Source of the DNA: JABMNT01 sp048262255
Lineage (GTDB): Bacteria > Pseudomonadota > Alphaproteobacteria > Rhodospirillales > Casp-alpha2
Direction: 5' to 3'
Assembly: GCA_048262255.1 (NCBI GenBank)
Contig: JBLXFH010000002.1
Location: forward strand, 372,001 to 436,000
Length of the DNA stretch: 64,000 nt
Below, piece by piece: positions 54,981 to 64,000 of the stretch; the first letter of the stretch is position 1; every line of letters begins with the position of its first letter. The position numbers and the translations under genes were made by a program. A model generated the notes under the pieces. It did not search any database. It saw nothing but the letters and a program-made list of their open reading frames with translations, and was not told the origin of the DNA.

Positions 54981-56101
54981 GCGGCGTTCTCAACTTGCTG
55001 GTCGCGCATGATCCAGCCACCGCCAAGAACCCGGTCCTCCTTATAGAAAACGCAGGCCTGCCCCGGTGCCACACTGTCCATGGGTTCTTCGGGGACGACA
55101 CTAAACCGGCCATTTTCATCCGCAAACAGACGGGCTGAACTGGGGCTTGAGGCGGAGCGAATTTTGATTTCCACCGGCAAGCCTTCCTCCGGCAACTCAT
55201 CGTTGCCCAGCCAGTTGATATCTGCAACCGAAATACGCGACTTCAACAATGCCGAGCGGGGCCCGACGACGACCTGCCGAGATGCGGGGTCGACGCGAAC
55301 CACGTAGAGTGGGTCCGGTGCGGAAACGCCCAGCCCCCGGCGCTGCCCGACTGTATAGCGGATGATCCCGTCGTGCTGACCGAGAACATTGCCTTCCATG
55401 TCAACAATATCGCCTGCGTCACAAGCCCCTGGGCGCAATTTCTCAACCAGGCTGGCATAATTGCCATTGGGAACGAAACAGATATCCTGGCTATCCGGTT
55501 TATCGGCAACAGGCAGATTGAAGCGGGCCGCCAGTTCACGGGTCTGGGTTTTATCCAGATCACCCAACGGAAAACGTAAGAACTCCAGCTGTTCGCGCGT
55601 CGTCGCAAATAGGAAATAGCTCTGATCTTTTGATGTGTCCTTTGCGCGGTGCAATTCGGCACCGGAAGGGCCGGCAATACGCCTGACGTAATGACCGGTG
55701 ACCAGAACATCGCCGTCCAGATCCCTGGCCGTCGCCAACAGATCACGGAATTTTACCGTTTGATTACATCGCACACAGGGAATGGGTGTTTCGCCGCGCA
55801 AATAGGAATCGGCAAAATCGTCAATCACCTCTTCACGAAAGCGGCTTTCATAGTCCAGTACATAGTGCGGAATGCCAATGGTGTCGGCAACGCGGCGTGC
55901 GTCGCGGATATCCTGGCCGGCGCAGCACGCGCCTTTTTTGGCAATCGCCGCCCCATGGTCATACAGTTGCAACGTCACACCAACGGCGTCATAGCCGGCA
56001 TCGGCCATCATTGCCGCTGTCACCGACGAATCGACTCCGCCAGACATCGCCACGATGACTCGGGTCTGTGCTTCGGGTTTATCTATGCCAAGACTGTTCA
56101 T
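54977..56101 (-). CDS. mnmA: tRNA-specific 2-thiouridylase
   Basis: Inserts sulfur at U34 of tRNAs for Lys, Glu and Gln. The 374-residue product has the PP-loop SGGVDSS at about residue 20, the catalytic Cys in PIPCVRCNQ and the second Cys in DICFVP. ATG 56101 is used; TTG 56131 is an alternative. It converges with the Atm1-type gene. Confidence 0.94.
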   Translation of the reverse strand: MNSLGIDKPEAQTRVIVAMSGGVDSSVTAAMMADAGYDAVGVTLQLYDHGAAIAKKGACCAGQDIRDARRVADTIGIPHYVLDYESRFREEVIDDFADSYLRGETPIPCVRCNQTVKFRDLLATARDLDGDVLVTGHYVRRIAGPSGAELHRAKDTSKDQSYFLFATTREQLEFLRFPLGDLDKTQTRELAARFNLPVADKPDSQDICFVPNGNYASLVEKLRPGACDAGDIVDMEGNVLGQHDGIIRYTVGQRRGLGVSAPDPLYVVRVDPASRQVVVGPRSALLKSRISVADINWLGNDELPEEGLPVEIKIRSASSPSSARLFADENGRFSVVPEEPMDSVAPGQACVFYKEDRVLGGGWIMRDQQVENAA

Positions 56102-56148
56102 GCCGGGAATATAGGAGCTTCCGCTCCGCAAACAAGGAAGAATTTCTG

Positions 56149-56847
56149 TTAAGGTTTACCCGGCGCAAGGGCATAAAGGGTCTGTGACATATAATCACGC
56201 CGGTAAAGAATCATCAAAACCAGAACACAAGCAAAGACAAACATCCACGGGTGGATGAACCAGGTTAATGTGGCGAGACCAAAATAGTAGGCCCGCAGGC
56301 CCCGATTGAAGGTTCCCGAAGCCCGGGTTAACAATAAGGCTGTGCGCTGTGGGTAGTTTTTCCTGATTTCGTCATTGCAGTCTTCTTTGTCCGGTGCGGC
56401 CCCGATCAAAATCAGGGCATAATTGAACTGCCTCAAACACCAGGCAAATTTGAAAAACCCATATACAAAAATCGCCAGTAACATGAAGACTTTCAGTTCC
56501 AGCAGTTCCTTTGAGGCCGTTGCCGCAAATGATAGCTCCGTAATCACCGTCGACAAACGACCAATGTTTCCCAGAATCGCAACAATACCGGCCAGGATGA
56601 GGATGGATGTCGAGGCAAAAAGGGTGCCGCTTCGGATATGGGCGACGATAATCATGACGTCCGGCATGCGCATGTCCCGATCCAGCATGCGTTGCATCCA
56701 CTGAATGCGGTGATTGTGCATGACCCGGGCGACTTCCCGTTTGTCCCAGCTCAACTGGTCAGCAATCAATGTATAGGCACACCATGTGACAAGCATCCAA
56801 AGAACGGCAATAGCATCCGCAAGCGGAAGGATATTAAATAAATTCAC
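56149..56847 (-). CDS. DUF599 membrane protein
   Basis: A 232-residue membrane protein with about four helices and the family segments HNHRIQWMQRML and RNYPQRTALLLTRASGTFNRGLRAYYF. Function of DUF599 is unknown. It lies 47 bases upstream of mnmA in the same direction. Confidence 0.8.
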   Translation of the reverse strand: MNLFNILPLADAIAVLWMLVTWCAYTLIADQLSWDKREVARVMHNHRIQWMQRMLDRDMRMPDVMIIVAHIRSGTLFASTSILILAGIVAILGNIGRLSTVITELSFAATASKELLELKVFMLLAIFVYGFFKFAWCLRQFNYALILIGAAPDKEDCNDEIRKNYPQRTALLLTRASGTFNRGLRAYYFGLATLTWFIHPWMFVFACVLVLMILYRRDYMSQTLYALAPGKP

Positions 56848-56978
56848 GATGTGTTTCCCAAATCAAAATAGACGCTCAGTCTAGTGATAGTGCCCCGATA
56901 AGGCGAACCCATTTTGCATAGCAGTATCGGCAGATTTGAGCATTGTTTCAGGGCAGCGTACTGGCTAGGTTGTGGTTT

Positions 56979-57365
56979 ATGAAAACACTCAATGAGCCAA
57001 TTAGCATGAAACCCGGCCTGTTAACCGTCTTAATGCGCGGTATCAAACGCTGTTGCCCCAATTGTGGGCGCGGAAGAACCCTGCATGCATATCTAAAAGT
57101 CAATGCGACCTGCAATCAATGTCAGGAAGCCCTCGGTCATATCAGAGCCGACGATTTTCCACCTTATCTGACAATTGTTATTGTCGGGCATGTAATTGTT
57201 CCCCTGCTCCTGTTAAGCGAACAATATTACGCGCCTCCGACATGGCTCCAAATGACCGTCTGGCCGCTTTCGGCGCTCCTGCTTATCGGATTCGTTTTAC
57301 CGGCAAGTAAGGGTTTCGTCCTGAATTTGATGTGGTATTTGGGCCTAAAAGGCGACGAAACGTAA
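56979..57365 (+). CDS. DUF983 protein (zinc-ribbon membrane protein)
   Basis: A 128-residue protein with a zinc-ribbon (CCPNCG... CNQC) followed by two helices, as in the DUF983 family often found near cytochrome oxidase genes. ATG 56979 or 57006 is possible. No oxidase genes are near here. Confidence 0.8.
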   Translation: MKTLNEPISMKPGLLTVLMRGIKRCCPNCGRGRTLHAYLKVNATCNQCQEALGHIRADDFPPYLTIVIVGHVIVPLLLLSEQYYAPPTWLQMTVWPLSALLLIGFVLPASKGFVLNLMWYLGLKGDET

Positions 57366-57598
57366 AGTTGAACGAAAAATTCTATTCAAACGATTAAGCG
57401 GATGTACCGGACTATTCCCTTTGTCATACACCGATAAAACGCGACCTTGAAGAGATGCATTTTAATGTGCCATTTTTGCTTCGGTTCAATGACCGACCTA
57501 AATTATCTTTCCTTTATCCCTCTTACTATCAAAATGATTGGAATTGAACGGATAATTTGATTTTTTGAACCCTTTGACTCCCTGAAAGGTGGTACACC

Positions 57599-58261
57599 TT
57601 GAGCCAAAAAATTGGCAAATTGCCTGCAGGGCTTGAAAAGACTGTCGTCGCCCATATCCTTCGTTATGACCTCCATTTCCATCAATCATTGGTAGCGCCA
57701 ATAAAAGATGCCATCCAAAAAAATTCACCTAATGGTAGTAATATACATATAAGCCGCACAACATGGCGTGTAATTAATTTTTTGTGTCACGCTTATTTAT
57801 CAGGCGAATCCGTCTCTCTTTCTGATGTCTATCTGAGCATTGGTGTCTCAAAAGGGACCGCAATTTCCTGTTTGAACAGTCTGGAAAGCTGGGGCGCCAT
57901 CATTAAAACGTCGGCCCCTGGTGACAAAAGGCGTTTGAATATTCAATTCAGTAAAGCTTATGAACTGCTGATTGAGGATTTTGTCCACTACTGGGCGGAA
58001 CGCTTCTCAAAGGAAGTCGCTCCCTATGAATTTCAGGAAGAGGCCCCTGCCCCGGCTTCATCAGAATCGCTTCCAATCCATACCCTGCAGAAACTACATA
58101 AAATTCTGAATAGTGCGGATATGATACGAACACAGGCCCTTGGCGTCATCCAGCCTGCTGGCTATGTCCGCTATGCGGCGGATATTCGGGAGCTAACAAA
58201 ACAGATGCTGGGGGATGAGGCAGATGCAAAGGAAACAACCCCTATAAAAAAGCGGTTGTGA
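57599..58261 (+). CDS. MarR-like winged-helix regulator
   Basis: A 220-residue protein with a winged helix at about residues 55-125 (VSLSDVYLSIGVSKGTAISCLNSLESWG and DKRRLNIQFS). It starts with TTG at 57599 behind AAGGTGG. The C-terminal 80 residues are not recognised. The ligand and target are unknown; the suf operon lies convergently downstream. Confidence 0.7.
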   Translation: MSQKIGKLPAGLEKTVVAHILRYDLHFHQSLVAPIKDAIQKNSPNGSNIHISRTTWRVINFLCHAYLSGESVSLSDVYLSIGVSKGTAISCLNSLESWGAIIKTSAPGDKRRLNIQFSKAYELLIEDFVHYWAERFSKEVAPYEFQEEAPAPASSESLPIHTLQKLHKILNSADMIRTQALGVIQPAGYVRYAADIRELTKQMLGDEADAKETTPIKKRL

Positions 58262-58285
58262 TGCCAAAGAGTTGACGCGAAACCC

Positions 58286-58615
58286 TCACCCCAACAGGTT
58301 ATTGGTCTCGCTGGGGAGGGTTACGATCAGACCATCCAGTTCATCGGTCATGGTGATCTGACAGCCGAGGCGGGACGTCCGAGTCAGGCCGAATGCCATG
58401 TCGAGCATGTCTTCCTCTTCCTCCGACGCTGGGTCAAGCCGATCAAACCAGTCTGCAGCGACAATCACATGGCAGGTCGAACAGGCCATACCGCCTTCAC
58501 AGGCCCCCTCAATATCAACACCGTTGAGATGGGCTATATCCATAACACTGAGTCCGCTGGAGGCGTTGACGTCCTTACGGGTGCCATCCGGATCAATAAA
58601 GGTTAGCTTGGGCAA
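58286..58615 (-). CDS. 2Fe-2S ferredoxin, adrenodoxin type
   Basis: A 109-residue ferredoxin with ligands Cys39, Cys45, Cys48 and Cys85 (C-x5-C-x2-C plus RLGCQ), as in Fdx of isc clusters. It is the last gene of the suf operon and probably supplies electrons for cluster assembly. Confidence 0.9.
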   Translation of the reverse strand: MPKLTFIDPDGTRKDVNASSGLSVMDIAHLNGVDIEGACEGGMACSTCHVIVAADWFDRLDPASEEEEDMLDMAFGLTRTSRLGCQITMTDELDGLIVTLPSETNNLLG

Positions 58616-58633
58616 TCTTCAATCCTCACCAAT

Positions 58634-58972
58634 CTATACGGAAAAACTTTCACCACAGCCGCATACGTTTTTCGCATTGGGATTAGAAAAAACGAACTTG
58701 CTCTCCATTTTGTCTTCGATGTAATCCATTTCGCTGCCAACCAGAAACATGATCGCGGCAGCATCGACAAAAACCCGAACACCATCGACGCTGATTTCCT
58801 CTTCAAGGCCTTTTTTCTCGTCGGCGTATTCAAACACATAGGACAAGCCAGAACAGCCACGTGAGTTGACGCCTACGCGCAAACCGGCAACCGGCTTTTC
58901 GCTGGCCTGCATGAGTTCCTTGATGCGCCCGACGGCAGCATCGGTCAAAGTAATAAGTTGGGGTGCGGCCAT
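58634..58972 (-). CDS. sufA: iron-sulfur cluster carrier, SufA/IscA type
   Basis: A 112-residue A-type carrier with Cys40, Cys104 and Cys106 (SRGCSG and CGCGES). It takes clusters from the SufBCD scaffold to target proteins. It is 18 bases upstream of the ferredoxin gene. Confidence 0.9.
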   Translation of the reverse strand: MAAPQLITLTDAAVGRIKELMQASEKPVAGLRVGVNSRGCSGLSYVFEYADEKKGLEEEISVDGVRVFVDAAAIMFLVGSEMDYIEDKMESKFVFSNPNAKNVCGCGESFSV

Positions 58973-59011
58973 AATACAAAAATCTCCATCAATCCTAAGC
59001 TTGATATATGT

Positions 59012-59407
59012 CTAGTCCATGCCGAGGGCAAGTTTGGCATCTTCACTCATCAGTTCCGGTGTCCAGGCGGGGTCCCATGTAATGACCACCTCAACTTCAC
59101 CAACACCTTCAACCTTAGCCACCGCATCAGCGACCCATCCCGGCAATTCCCCGGCAACAGGACATCCCGGCGCTGTCAGAGACATCTCAACAGCCACATC
59201 GCCATTATCCGCGATATCGTGTTTATAGATCAATCCCAGTTCATAAACATCAACCGGAATTTCCGGATCGTAAACGGTCTGCAGGGCAGCGATCACATCT
59301 GCTTCCGCAGCAACCGGAACGCCGGCGGGCAAAGGCTCTCCAGCGCGGGCCATAAACCCTTCTTCGACTTCCTGCCCAAAGCCGCCCATATGTCCATATG
59401 GATCCAT
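59012..59407 (-). CDS. sufT: SufT, MIP18/DUF59-family Fe-S maturation factor
   Basis: A 131-residue protein with the MIP18 hallmark DPEIPVDVYELGLIY and the conserved Cys in LTAPGCPVAG. SufT helps deliver clusters under high demand. It lies between sufE and sufA on the minus strand, 12 bases after sufE. Confidence 0.88.
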   Translation of the reverse strand: MDPYGHMGGFGQEVEEGFMARAGEPLPAGVPVAAEADVIAALQTVYDPEIPVDVYELGLIYKHDIADNGDVAVEMSLTAPGCPVAGELPGWVADAVAKVEGVGEVEVVITWDPAWTPELMSEDAKLALGMD

Positions 59408-59419
59408 ACTTATTACTCC

Positions 59420-59869
59420 TTACGCGCTAACGGAACGCAGGCTGGCAACCGTGCCGCCGCCTGCTTTACCAAATTTTTTAAACGTCTCAAGCATCGCCAT
59501 CATGCCGACCTGACGCTGCGTCGTCAGCGCACCCAGATTCAATCGGCGAACATGGTCCGTACTCAATTCCTGCAACTCATTACCAGTCAAACCGCTGAAA
59601 GAACCTGTCATCATCGTGATCAGGCCCTTGACGATAATTGCATCGCTAAAGCCTTTAAAATAATGTTTGCCGTCGCGCACTTCATCCACAATCCAGACCT
59701 TGGACATACAACCATGCATCAGGTTCTCATCGGTTCGTAAGGCTTCCGGAAAATCGTCACCCCCAGCCTTTTTGCCGATATCGATGATGTATTCAAAGCG
59801 CATGTCTTCATCATCAATGATTTCCAGCGATTCGGCGTATTCTTCATATTGGCTCGAAATAACACTCAC
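59420..59869 (-). CDS. sufE: SufE, sulfur acceptor for SufS
   Basis: A 149-residue SufE with the acceptor Cys54 in HGCMSKVW. It takes persulfide from SufS and passes it to SufB. It overlaps sufS by four bases. Confidence 0.92.
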   Translation of the reverse strand: MSVISSQYEEYAESLEIIDDEDMRFEYIIDIGKKAGGDDFPEALRTDENLMHGCMSKVWIVDEVRDGKHYFKGFSDAIIVKGLITMMTGSFSGLTGNELQELSTDHVRRLNLGALTTQRQVGMMAMLETFKKFGKAGGGTVASLRSVSA

Positions 59870-61134
59870 AACAGCAACTCCTTTGCCCGCAGAATCGCCG
59901 CAGCCAGACGGTCCACATCATTTTTGTTGTTATAGAGGCCAAAAGAGGCGCGAACTGTCCCAACAACACCCAAACGGTCCATTAAAGGTTCGGCGCAGTG
60001 ATGACCGACGCGGGTCGCAACGCCCTGGCGGTCTAATACGGCCGCCACGTCAAATGGATGCGTGCCTTCAATCAAAAATGAAATGATCGCTGCCTTTTCT
60101 TTTGCCTGTCCAATCAACTGGACACCATCAATAGCGCTGAGTTGCTCGTTGGCATAGGCCAGCAGCCCTTGTTCATGAGCGGAAATATTATCCATACCCA
60201 ATTTGGATACGTAGCGCACCGCCGCCGCAAGACCGATCACCTGGGCAATTGGTGGCGTGCCCGCCTCAAAGCGGTGCGGTGGTTCCTTAAAGGTCGTTCC
60301 GGCAAAGCTCACCCGCTCAATCATATCACCGCCGCCCTGATAGGGGGGCATGCTGTTGAGCACTTCGGCTTTGCCATAAAGAACACCAACGCCACTTGGG
60401 CCGTAAAGTTTGTGCCCGGTAAAGCCATAAAAATCACAATCGAGATCCTGCACATCCACACCTTTGTGGACAATCCCCTGCGCCCCATCGAGCAGAACAA
60501 GGGCGCCCTGTGCATGCGCCAGACGGATCACTTCATTCACCGGGACCAGCGTACCAAGCACGTTTGAACATTCGGCAATCGCAACCAGCTTTGTCTTGGG
60601 GCTCAACAGGTCCTTGAAGGCGTCCAGCAAAAATTCGCCTTTGTCATCAATAGGCGCGACCTTGATCTCGATGCCGATTTCCGTCTGCAGCATTTGCCAG
60701 GGAACGATATTGGCATGATGCTCCATTTCACTGACGATCACTTCATCGCCTTTTTTAAGGAACTTCCGCCCCCAGGTGGCGGCCACCAGATTGATCGATT
60801 CCGTGACGCTGCTGGTCAGTACCACATTGTTTTCACTGGGTGCGTTGATAAACGCGGCAATATCTGTCCGCGCCTGTTCATAGACATCGGTGCAGCGCTG
60901 GCTCAGGAAATGCGCGCCGCGGTGAACGTTGGAGTAATAGGTTTCGTAGCATTCCCGCACGGCATCAATGACCACGCGCGGTTTCTGGGCACTCGCCCCG
61001 CTATCAAGAAAGACCAGCGGTTTGCCATAAACTTCCTGACTCAGGATCGGGAAATCGGCGCGTACTCGCTCCACATCAAATGCTTCCATGGAATTGGAGC
61101 CAACGGCGGTTTCGAGGGAAACGACTTTGCTCAT
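59866..61134 (-). CDS. sufS: cysteine desulfurase
   Basis: A 422-residue group II desulfurase with the PLP lysine in GFTGHKLYGPSGVG and the active Cys in RVGHHCAEPLM. ATG 61134 gives the usual four-base ATGA overlap with sufD and is preferred over 61146. Confidence 0.94.
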   Translation of the reverse strand: MSKVVSLETAVGSNSMEAFDVERVRADFPILSQEVYGKPLVFLDSGASAQKPRVVIDAVRECYETYYSNVHRGAHFLSQRCTDVYEQARTDIAAFINAPSENNVVLTSSVTESINLVAATWGRKFLKKGDEVIVSEMEHHANIVPWQMLQTEIGIEIKVAPIDDKGEFLLDAFKDLLSPKTKLVAIAECSNVLGTLVPVNEVIRLAHAQGALVLLDGAQGIVHKGVDVQDLDCDFYGFTGHKLYGPSGVGVLYGKAEVLNSMPPYQGGGDMIERVSFAGTTFKEPPHRFEAGTPPIAQVIGLAAAVRYVSKLGMDNISAHEQGLLAYANEQLSAIDGVQLIGQAKEKAAIISFLIEGTHPFDVAAVLDRQGVATRVGHHCAEPLMDRLGVVGTVRASFGLYNNKNDVDRLAAAILRAKELLL

Positions 61135-62483
61135 GCCTGTTTCCATTCTTCAGCCAGATAACATTGTGCCGGCAACCAATGCACGACAACCCGGGCCATT
61201 GCCTCGCGGACTTTTTCATCGGTTATTTCTTCCAGCGCTTCGGCAATGAACGACTGGATCATCAGGTTGCGCGCCAGAGCTTCAGGCACGCCGCGCGAAC
61301 GCAAATAAAACAGCGCCGTTTCATCAATCTGCCCGGTGGTTGCACCATGTGAACATTTCACATCATCCGCATAGATTTCCAGTTCCGGCTTGGCGTCCAT
61401 TTCGGCCCGGTCCGACAAGAGCAGGGCCCTTGAGAGTTGGTGCCCATCGGTTCTTTGTGCATCTTTATGAACAACCAGTTTGCCCTGGAAAACACCCCGT
61501 GCCTCATCGTTAAGCACGCCTTTAAAAACTTCGCGCGCTGTTGTATCCGGCACCAGATGCTCGATCACTGTTGTATTGTCGCAATGTTCGCGGCCTTTCA
61601 TCAGGTAGGCCCCGCTCAAATTGCAATGCGAGCCGCGTCCTTCCAGCCGCACCCGGGTTTCGGTGCGCGACAGACGCCCACCGATGGCCAGATTGAACGA
61701 TTCATAGGTGGCATCGCGGCCCACACGCACATGGATAGACGACAGATAGAGCGCTTCCATGCAATCGGCCTGAACCGTGTAATCACGCAGGATCGCGCCA
61801 TCGCCAACGATGATATCCGTTGCCGAATTATTGAAGTAAGCCCCGGCTGAAATTCCCGCATGGCGTTTGATCAGCGTTGCCTGACTGCCTTTCTCGAGAA
61901 CAAACAGGCTGCGGGGGTGACGAATGATCGGCTCTTTTGCGCCGCCATTCAGATAGACAATCTCAATCGGCTCTTCGACCACAACCCCTTTGCCGATCCG
62001 GAAAACGGTGCCACTTTCCATGAGAGCTGCATTCAACGCGACGAAACCTTGATCATAGGTTGCGTCTTCCTTACTGAGGTTGGCTTTGATAAAGTCCGGG
62101 TCCCGTTCGAGGGCCTGTGCAAACGGTTCCAGCGACACCCCATCAGGCAGTTTGTCGAGCCGGGAAAGCTCCGGTCGGATAAGTCCGTTGACAAAAACCA
62201 GACGCACCGCACTTTCCGAATCGTCGAGAAACTTTGGAACAGATTTAATTACAATCTGACCATCTTCCCAGGTGGCGGGCCGAAACCCCTTGTCCTTGAT
62301 TTCGGGAAACCGCGTATATTTCCAGGTTTCGGTTTTCAGGGTTGGCAGACCAATGGCGGCAAAACGGGCGATTCCGGCTTCGCGCAACGCCTCCAGCCAG
62401 GGCAGGTTTGCCCCCGGCAACTGGCTGCGTGCAGCACCATATTGGTCAATAAAAGGCTGGGTAACGCTTGTCGATATGCTCAT
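61131..62483 (-). CDS. sufD: Fe-S assembly scaffold subunit
   Basis: A 450-residue SufD beta-helix protein, with LVVHKDAQRTDGHQLSRALLL and the C-terminal KCSHGATTGQIDE segment. ATG 62483 gives the normal N-terminus; the frame opens upstream in sufC. It lies 19 bases after sufC. Confidence 0.93.
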   Translation of the reverse strand: MSISTSVTQPFIDQYGAARSQLPGANLPWLEALREAGIARFAAIGLPTLKTETWKYTRFPEIKDKGFRPATWEDGQIVIKSVPKFLDDSESAVRLVFVNGLIRPELSRLDKLPDGVSLEPFAQALERDPDFIKANLSKEDATYDQGFVALNAALMESGTVFRIGKGVVVEEPIEIVYLNGGAKEPIIRHPRSLFVLEKGSQATLIKRHAGISAGAYFNNSATDIIVGDGAILRDYTVQADCMEALYLSSIHVRVGRDATYESFNLAIGGRLSRTETRVRLEGRGSHCNLSGAYLMKGREHCDNTTVIEHLVPDTTAREVFKGVLNDEARGVFQGKLVVHKDAQRTDGHQLSRALLLSDRAEMDAKPELEIYADDVKCSHGATTGQIDETALFYLRSRGVPEALARNLMIQSFIAEALEEITDEKVREAMARVVVHWLPAQCYLAEEWKQA

Positions 62484-62502
62484 CAGGATGTTCAAGCTCC
62501 GC

Positions 62503-63252
62503 CTATTCCGCCGCCACGCCGTATTCGGCGTAGCCTTTTTCTTCCAGCTCAAGGGCCAGTTCCTTGCCGCCCGAACGCTGGATTTTTCCATGCGCCAAGA
62601 CATGCACAAAATCAGGTACGATATAATCCAGCAGGCGCTGATAGTGGGTAATCATCAATATCGCCCGATCTTCCGAACGCAAATGATTTACCCCATCGGC
62701 CACAACTTTCAGCGCATCAATATCGAGCCCGGAATCGGTTTCATCGAGAACGGCCAGTTTCGGGTTGAGCACGGCCATCTGTAAAATCTCGTTGCGCTTT
62801 TTCTCACCACCCGAGAAGCCCACATTGACGGCGCGCTTCAGCATGTCCTGTTTAATGCCCAATTCGGCGGTTTTCGCCTTAATCATTTTGACAAACTGCA
62901 TAGCATCCAGCTCTTCCTCGCCGCGGTGACGGCGCACTGCATTAAGGGCTTCTTTCAAAAAGATCGTGTTTGGCACGCCGGGAATTTCCACCGGATACTG
63001 GAACGCCAGAAACACGCCTTCGGCGGCCCGCTCTTCCGGTTTCAGTTCGGTCAGGTCTTTTCCTTCGTAAAGGACTTGGCCTTCCGTCACTTCATAACCA
63101 TCGCGTCCCGCGAGGACATAAGAGAGCGTGCTTTTGCCTGATCCGTTCGGCCCCATAATGGCATGCACTTCGCCAGCGTTAATGGTCAGGTTAATCCCCT
63201 TGAGGATTTCTTTTCCGTCAACGGTCGCGTGTAGGTTTTTAATTTCGAGCAT
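62503..63252 (-). CDS. sufC: Fe-S assembly ATPase
   Basis: A 249-residue ABC-type ATPase with Walker A GPNGSGKST, signature FSGGEKKR and Walker B AVLDETDSGLD. Drives the SufBCD scaffold complex. Confidence 0.95.
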   Translation of the reverse strand: MLEIKNLHATVDGKEILKGINLTINAGEVHAIMGPNGSGKSTLSYVLAGRDGYEVTEGQVLYEGKDLTELKPEERAAEGVFLAFQYPVEIPGVPNTIFLKEALNAVRRHRGEEELDAMQFVKMIKAKTAELGIKQDMLKRAVNVGFSGGEKKRNEILQMAVLNPKLAVLDETDSGLDIDALKVVADGVNHLRSEDRAILMITHYQRLLDYIVPDFVHVLAHGKIQRSGGKELALELEEKGYAEYGVAAE

Positions 63253-63288
63253 CTATTCCTCAGATTTTCATTTCGTATTCGTTTAAAG

Positions 63289-64000
63289 TTAACCAACGCT
63301 GCCTTCGAGGCTGATCCCCACCAGCTTTTGCGCTTCCACGGCAAACTCCATGGGAAGCTGCTGCAGGACCTCGCGGCAAAAACCGTTGACGACAAGCGCT
63401 ACTGCTGCTTCTTCATCAATCCCGCGTTGGCGCAGATAAAACAGCTGGTCTTCGTTGATTTTCGACGTGGTCGCCTCATGTTCGACAACCGACGACTTGT
63501 TCTTGCTTTCAATATAGGGAACCGTATGGGCGCCGCATTTGTCGCCAACCAGAAGCGAGTCACATTGCGTATAATTGCGCGCACCTTCCGCCTTGGGGCC
63601 CATGCGCACTAGGCCCCGATAGGTTTGATCCGACTTTCCGGCGGCAATCCCCTTCGAGATGATCCTGGATGTCGTGTTTTTACCAAGATGGATCATCTTG
63701 GTTCCCGTATCGGCCTGCTGGTGGTTATTGGTAATGGCGATGGAATAGAACTCACCCACCGAATTATCGCCTTGCAGGATGCAACTGGGATATTTCCAGG
63801 TAATGGCCGAGCCGGTTTCCACCTGCGTCCATGAAATTTTCGAATTGCGGCCCCGACAAGCACCCCGTTTGGTAACGAAGTTATAAATTCCGCCTTTGCC
63901 ATCCGCATCACCCGGATACCAGTTCTGGACCGTTGAATATTTGATTTCAGCATCATCCAGCGCAATCAGCTCGACAATCGCCGCATGCAGTTGGTTTTCG
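63289..64000 (-). CDS. sufB: Fe-S assembly scaffold SufB (partial, 5' end outside window)
   Basis: The C-terminal 236 residues of SufB. The frame is open to the last base of the window. It includes NWYPGDADGKGGIYNFVTKRG, ARNYTQCDSLLVG and EHEATTSKINEDQLFYLRQRG, the conserved SufB signatures. The start and probably a Rrf2-type regulator lie outside the window. Confidence 0.95.
   Translation of the reverse strand, partial: ENQLHAAIVELIALDDAEIKYSTVQNWYPGDADGKGGIYNFVTKRGACRGRNSKISWTQVETGSAITWKYPSCILQGDNSVGEFYSIAITNNHQQADTGTKMIHLGKNTTSRIISKGIAAGKSDQTYRGLVRMGPKAEGARNYTQCDSLLVGDKCGAHTVPYIESKNKSSVVEHEATTSKINEDQLFYLRQRGIDEEAAVALVVNGFCREVLQQLPMEFAVEAQKLVGISLEGSVG

Noticed and set aside
57366..57598. 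Gap before the MarR-like gene
   Set aside because: Looked for tRNA, small RNA or repeats; found nothing beyond AT-rich text.
1..64000. CRISPR arrays, tRNA or rRNA genes, transposases
   Set aside because: No repeat-spacer pattern, cloverleaf or known transposase was seen by eye; a program search could still find a tRNA.

Overview
The window reads as a chromosomal segment of an aerobic, probably marine, alphaproteobacterium of moderate GC content. Support comes from a sufBCDSE-sufT-sufA iron-sulfur operon with an adrenodoxin-type ferredoxin, a corrinoid methyltransferase plus its ASKHA reactivator, and a receiver protein with a GPDRR-type tail. I would place it loosely near Rhodospirillales/Sneathiellales-like bacteria. 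The order is an inference and cannot be fixed from the sequence alone. No rRNA, tRNA, CRISPR array or transposase was recognised.

Layout. (1) 1-10.8 kb: a one-carbon and osmolyte-type locus. It holds a methyltetrahydrofolate:corrinoid methyltransferase, its 2Fe-2S/ASKHA activator, an unknown membrane protein coupled to a MATE transporter, a GlxA/AraC-type regulator and a four-gene polyamine-type ABC importer. These fit uptake and demethylation of a quaternary or methylated amine. (2) 10.8-11.7 kb: an AT-rich island with one small unknown gene and a strong terminator. (3) 11.7-36 kb: a surface-polysaccharide region. It has two AsnB amidotransferases, several GT4 glycosyltransferases including a double-domain fusion, a CgeB-like glycosyltransferase, a flippase, a TylF-type methyltransferase, a PhyH-type dioxygenase, a B12-binding radical SAM enzyme and a heparinase II/III-like protein. 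It is interrupted by a TetR-YciI-Tag operon and a tungsten-type aldehyde:ferredoxin oxidoreductase. (4) 35.5-38 kb: a degenerate M20 peptidase homologue divergent from a normal ArgE-like deacylase. (5) 38.1-42.2 kb: a TPP riboswitch followed by thiD-thiY-tenA-thiZ-thiX, a thiamine-pyrimidine salvage operon. (6) 42.3-46 kb: a split YeeE/YedE sulfur transporter behind a palindromic operator, a half-size EamA transporter, a decayed ModA-like pseudogene, a methyltransferase and a 2OG-Fe(II) oxygenase.

(7) 46.1-51.3 kb: a hybrid histidine kinase plus a ProX/OpuAC-type binding protein, then guaA. This module is bracketed by a diverged direct repeat: a dead copy of the guaA leader and first 12 codons lies at 46125-46218. 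That suggests the module was inserted at the guaA start. A run of 14 C lies upstream of the binding-protein gene. (8) 51.4-57.4 kb: Pmp3, SlyX, an HPt protein with a receiver protein, an Atm1-type ABC exporter, MnmA, and DUF599 and DUF983 proteins. (9) 57.6-64 kb: a MarR-like regulator and the suf operon, with sufB running off the window.

The most unusual items are the guaA-leader repeat around the kinase module, the pseudo-M20 protein that lost most metal ligands, the polysaccharide cluster carrying radical SAM and dioxygenase chemistry, the isolated tungsten-type oxidoreductase, and the small gene in the AT-rich island.
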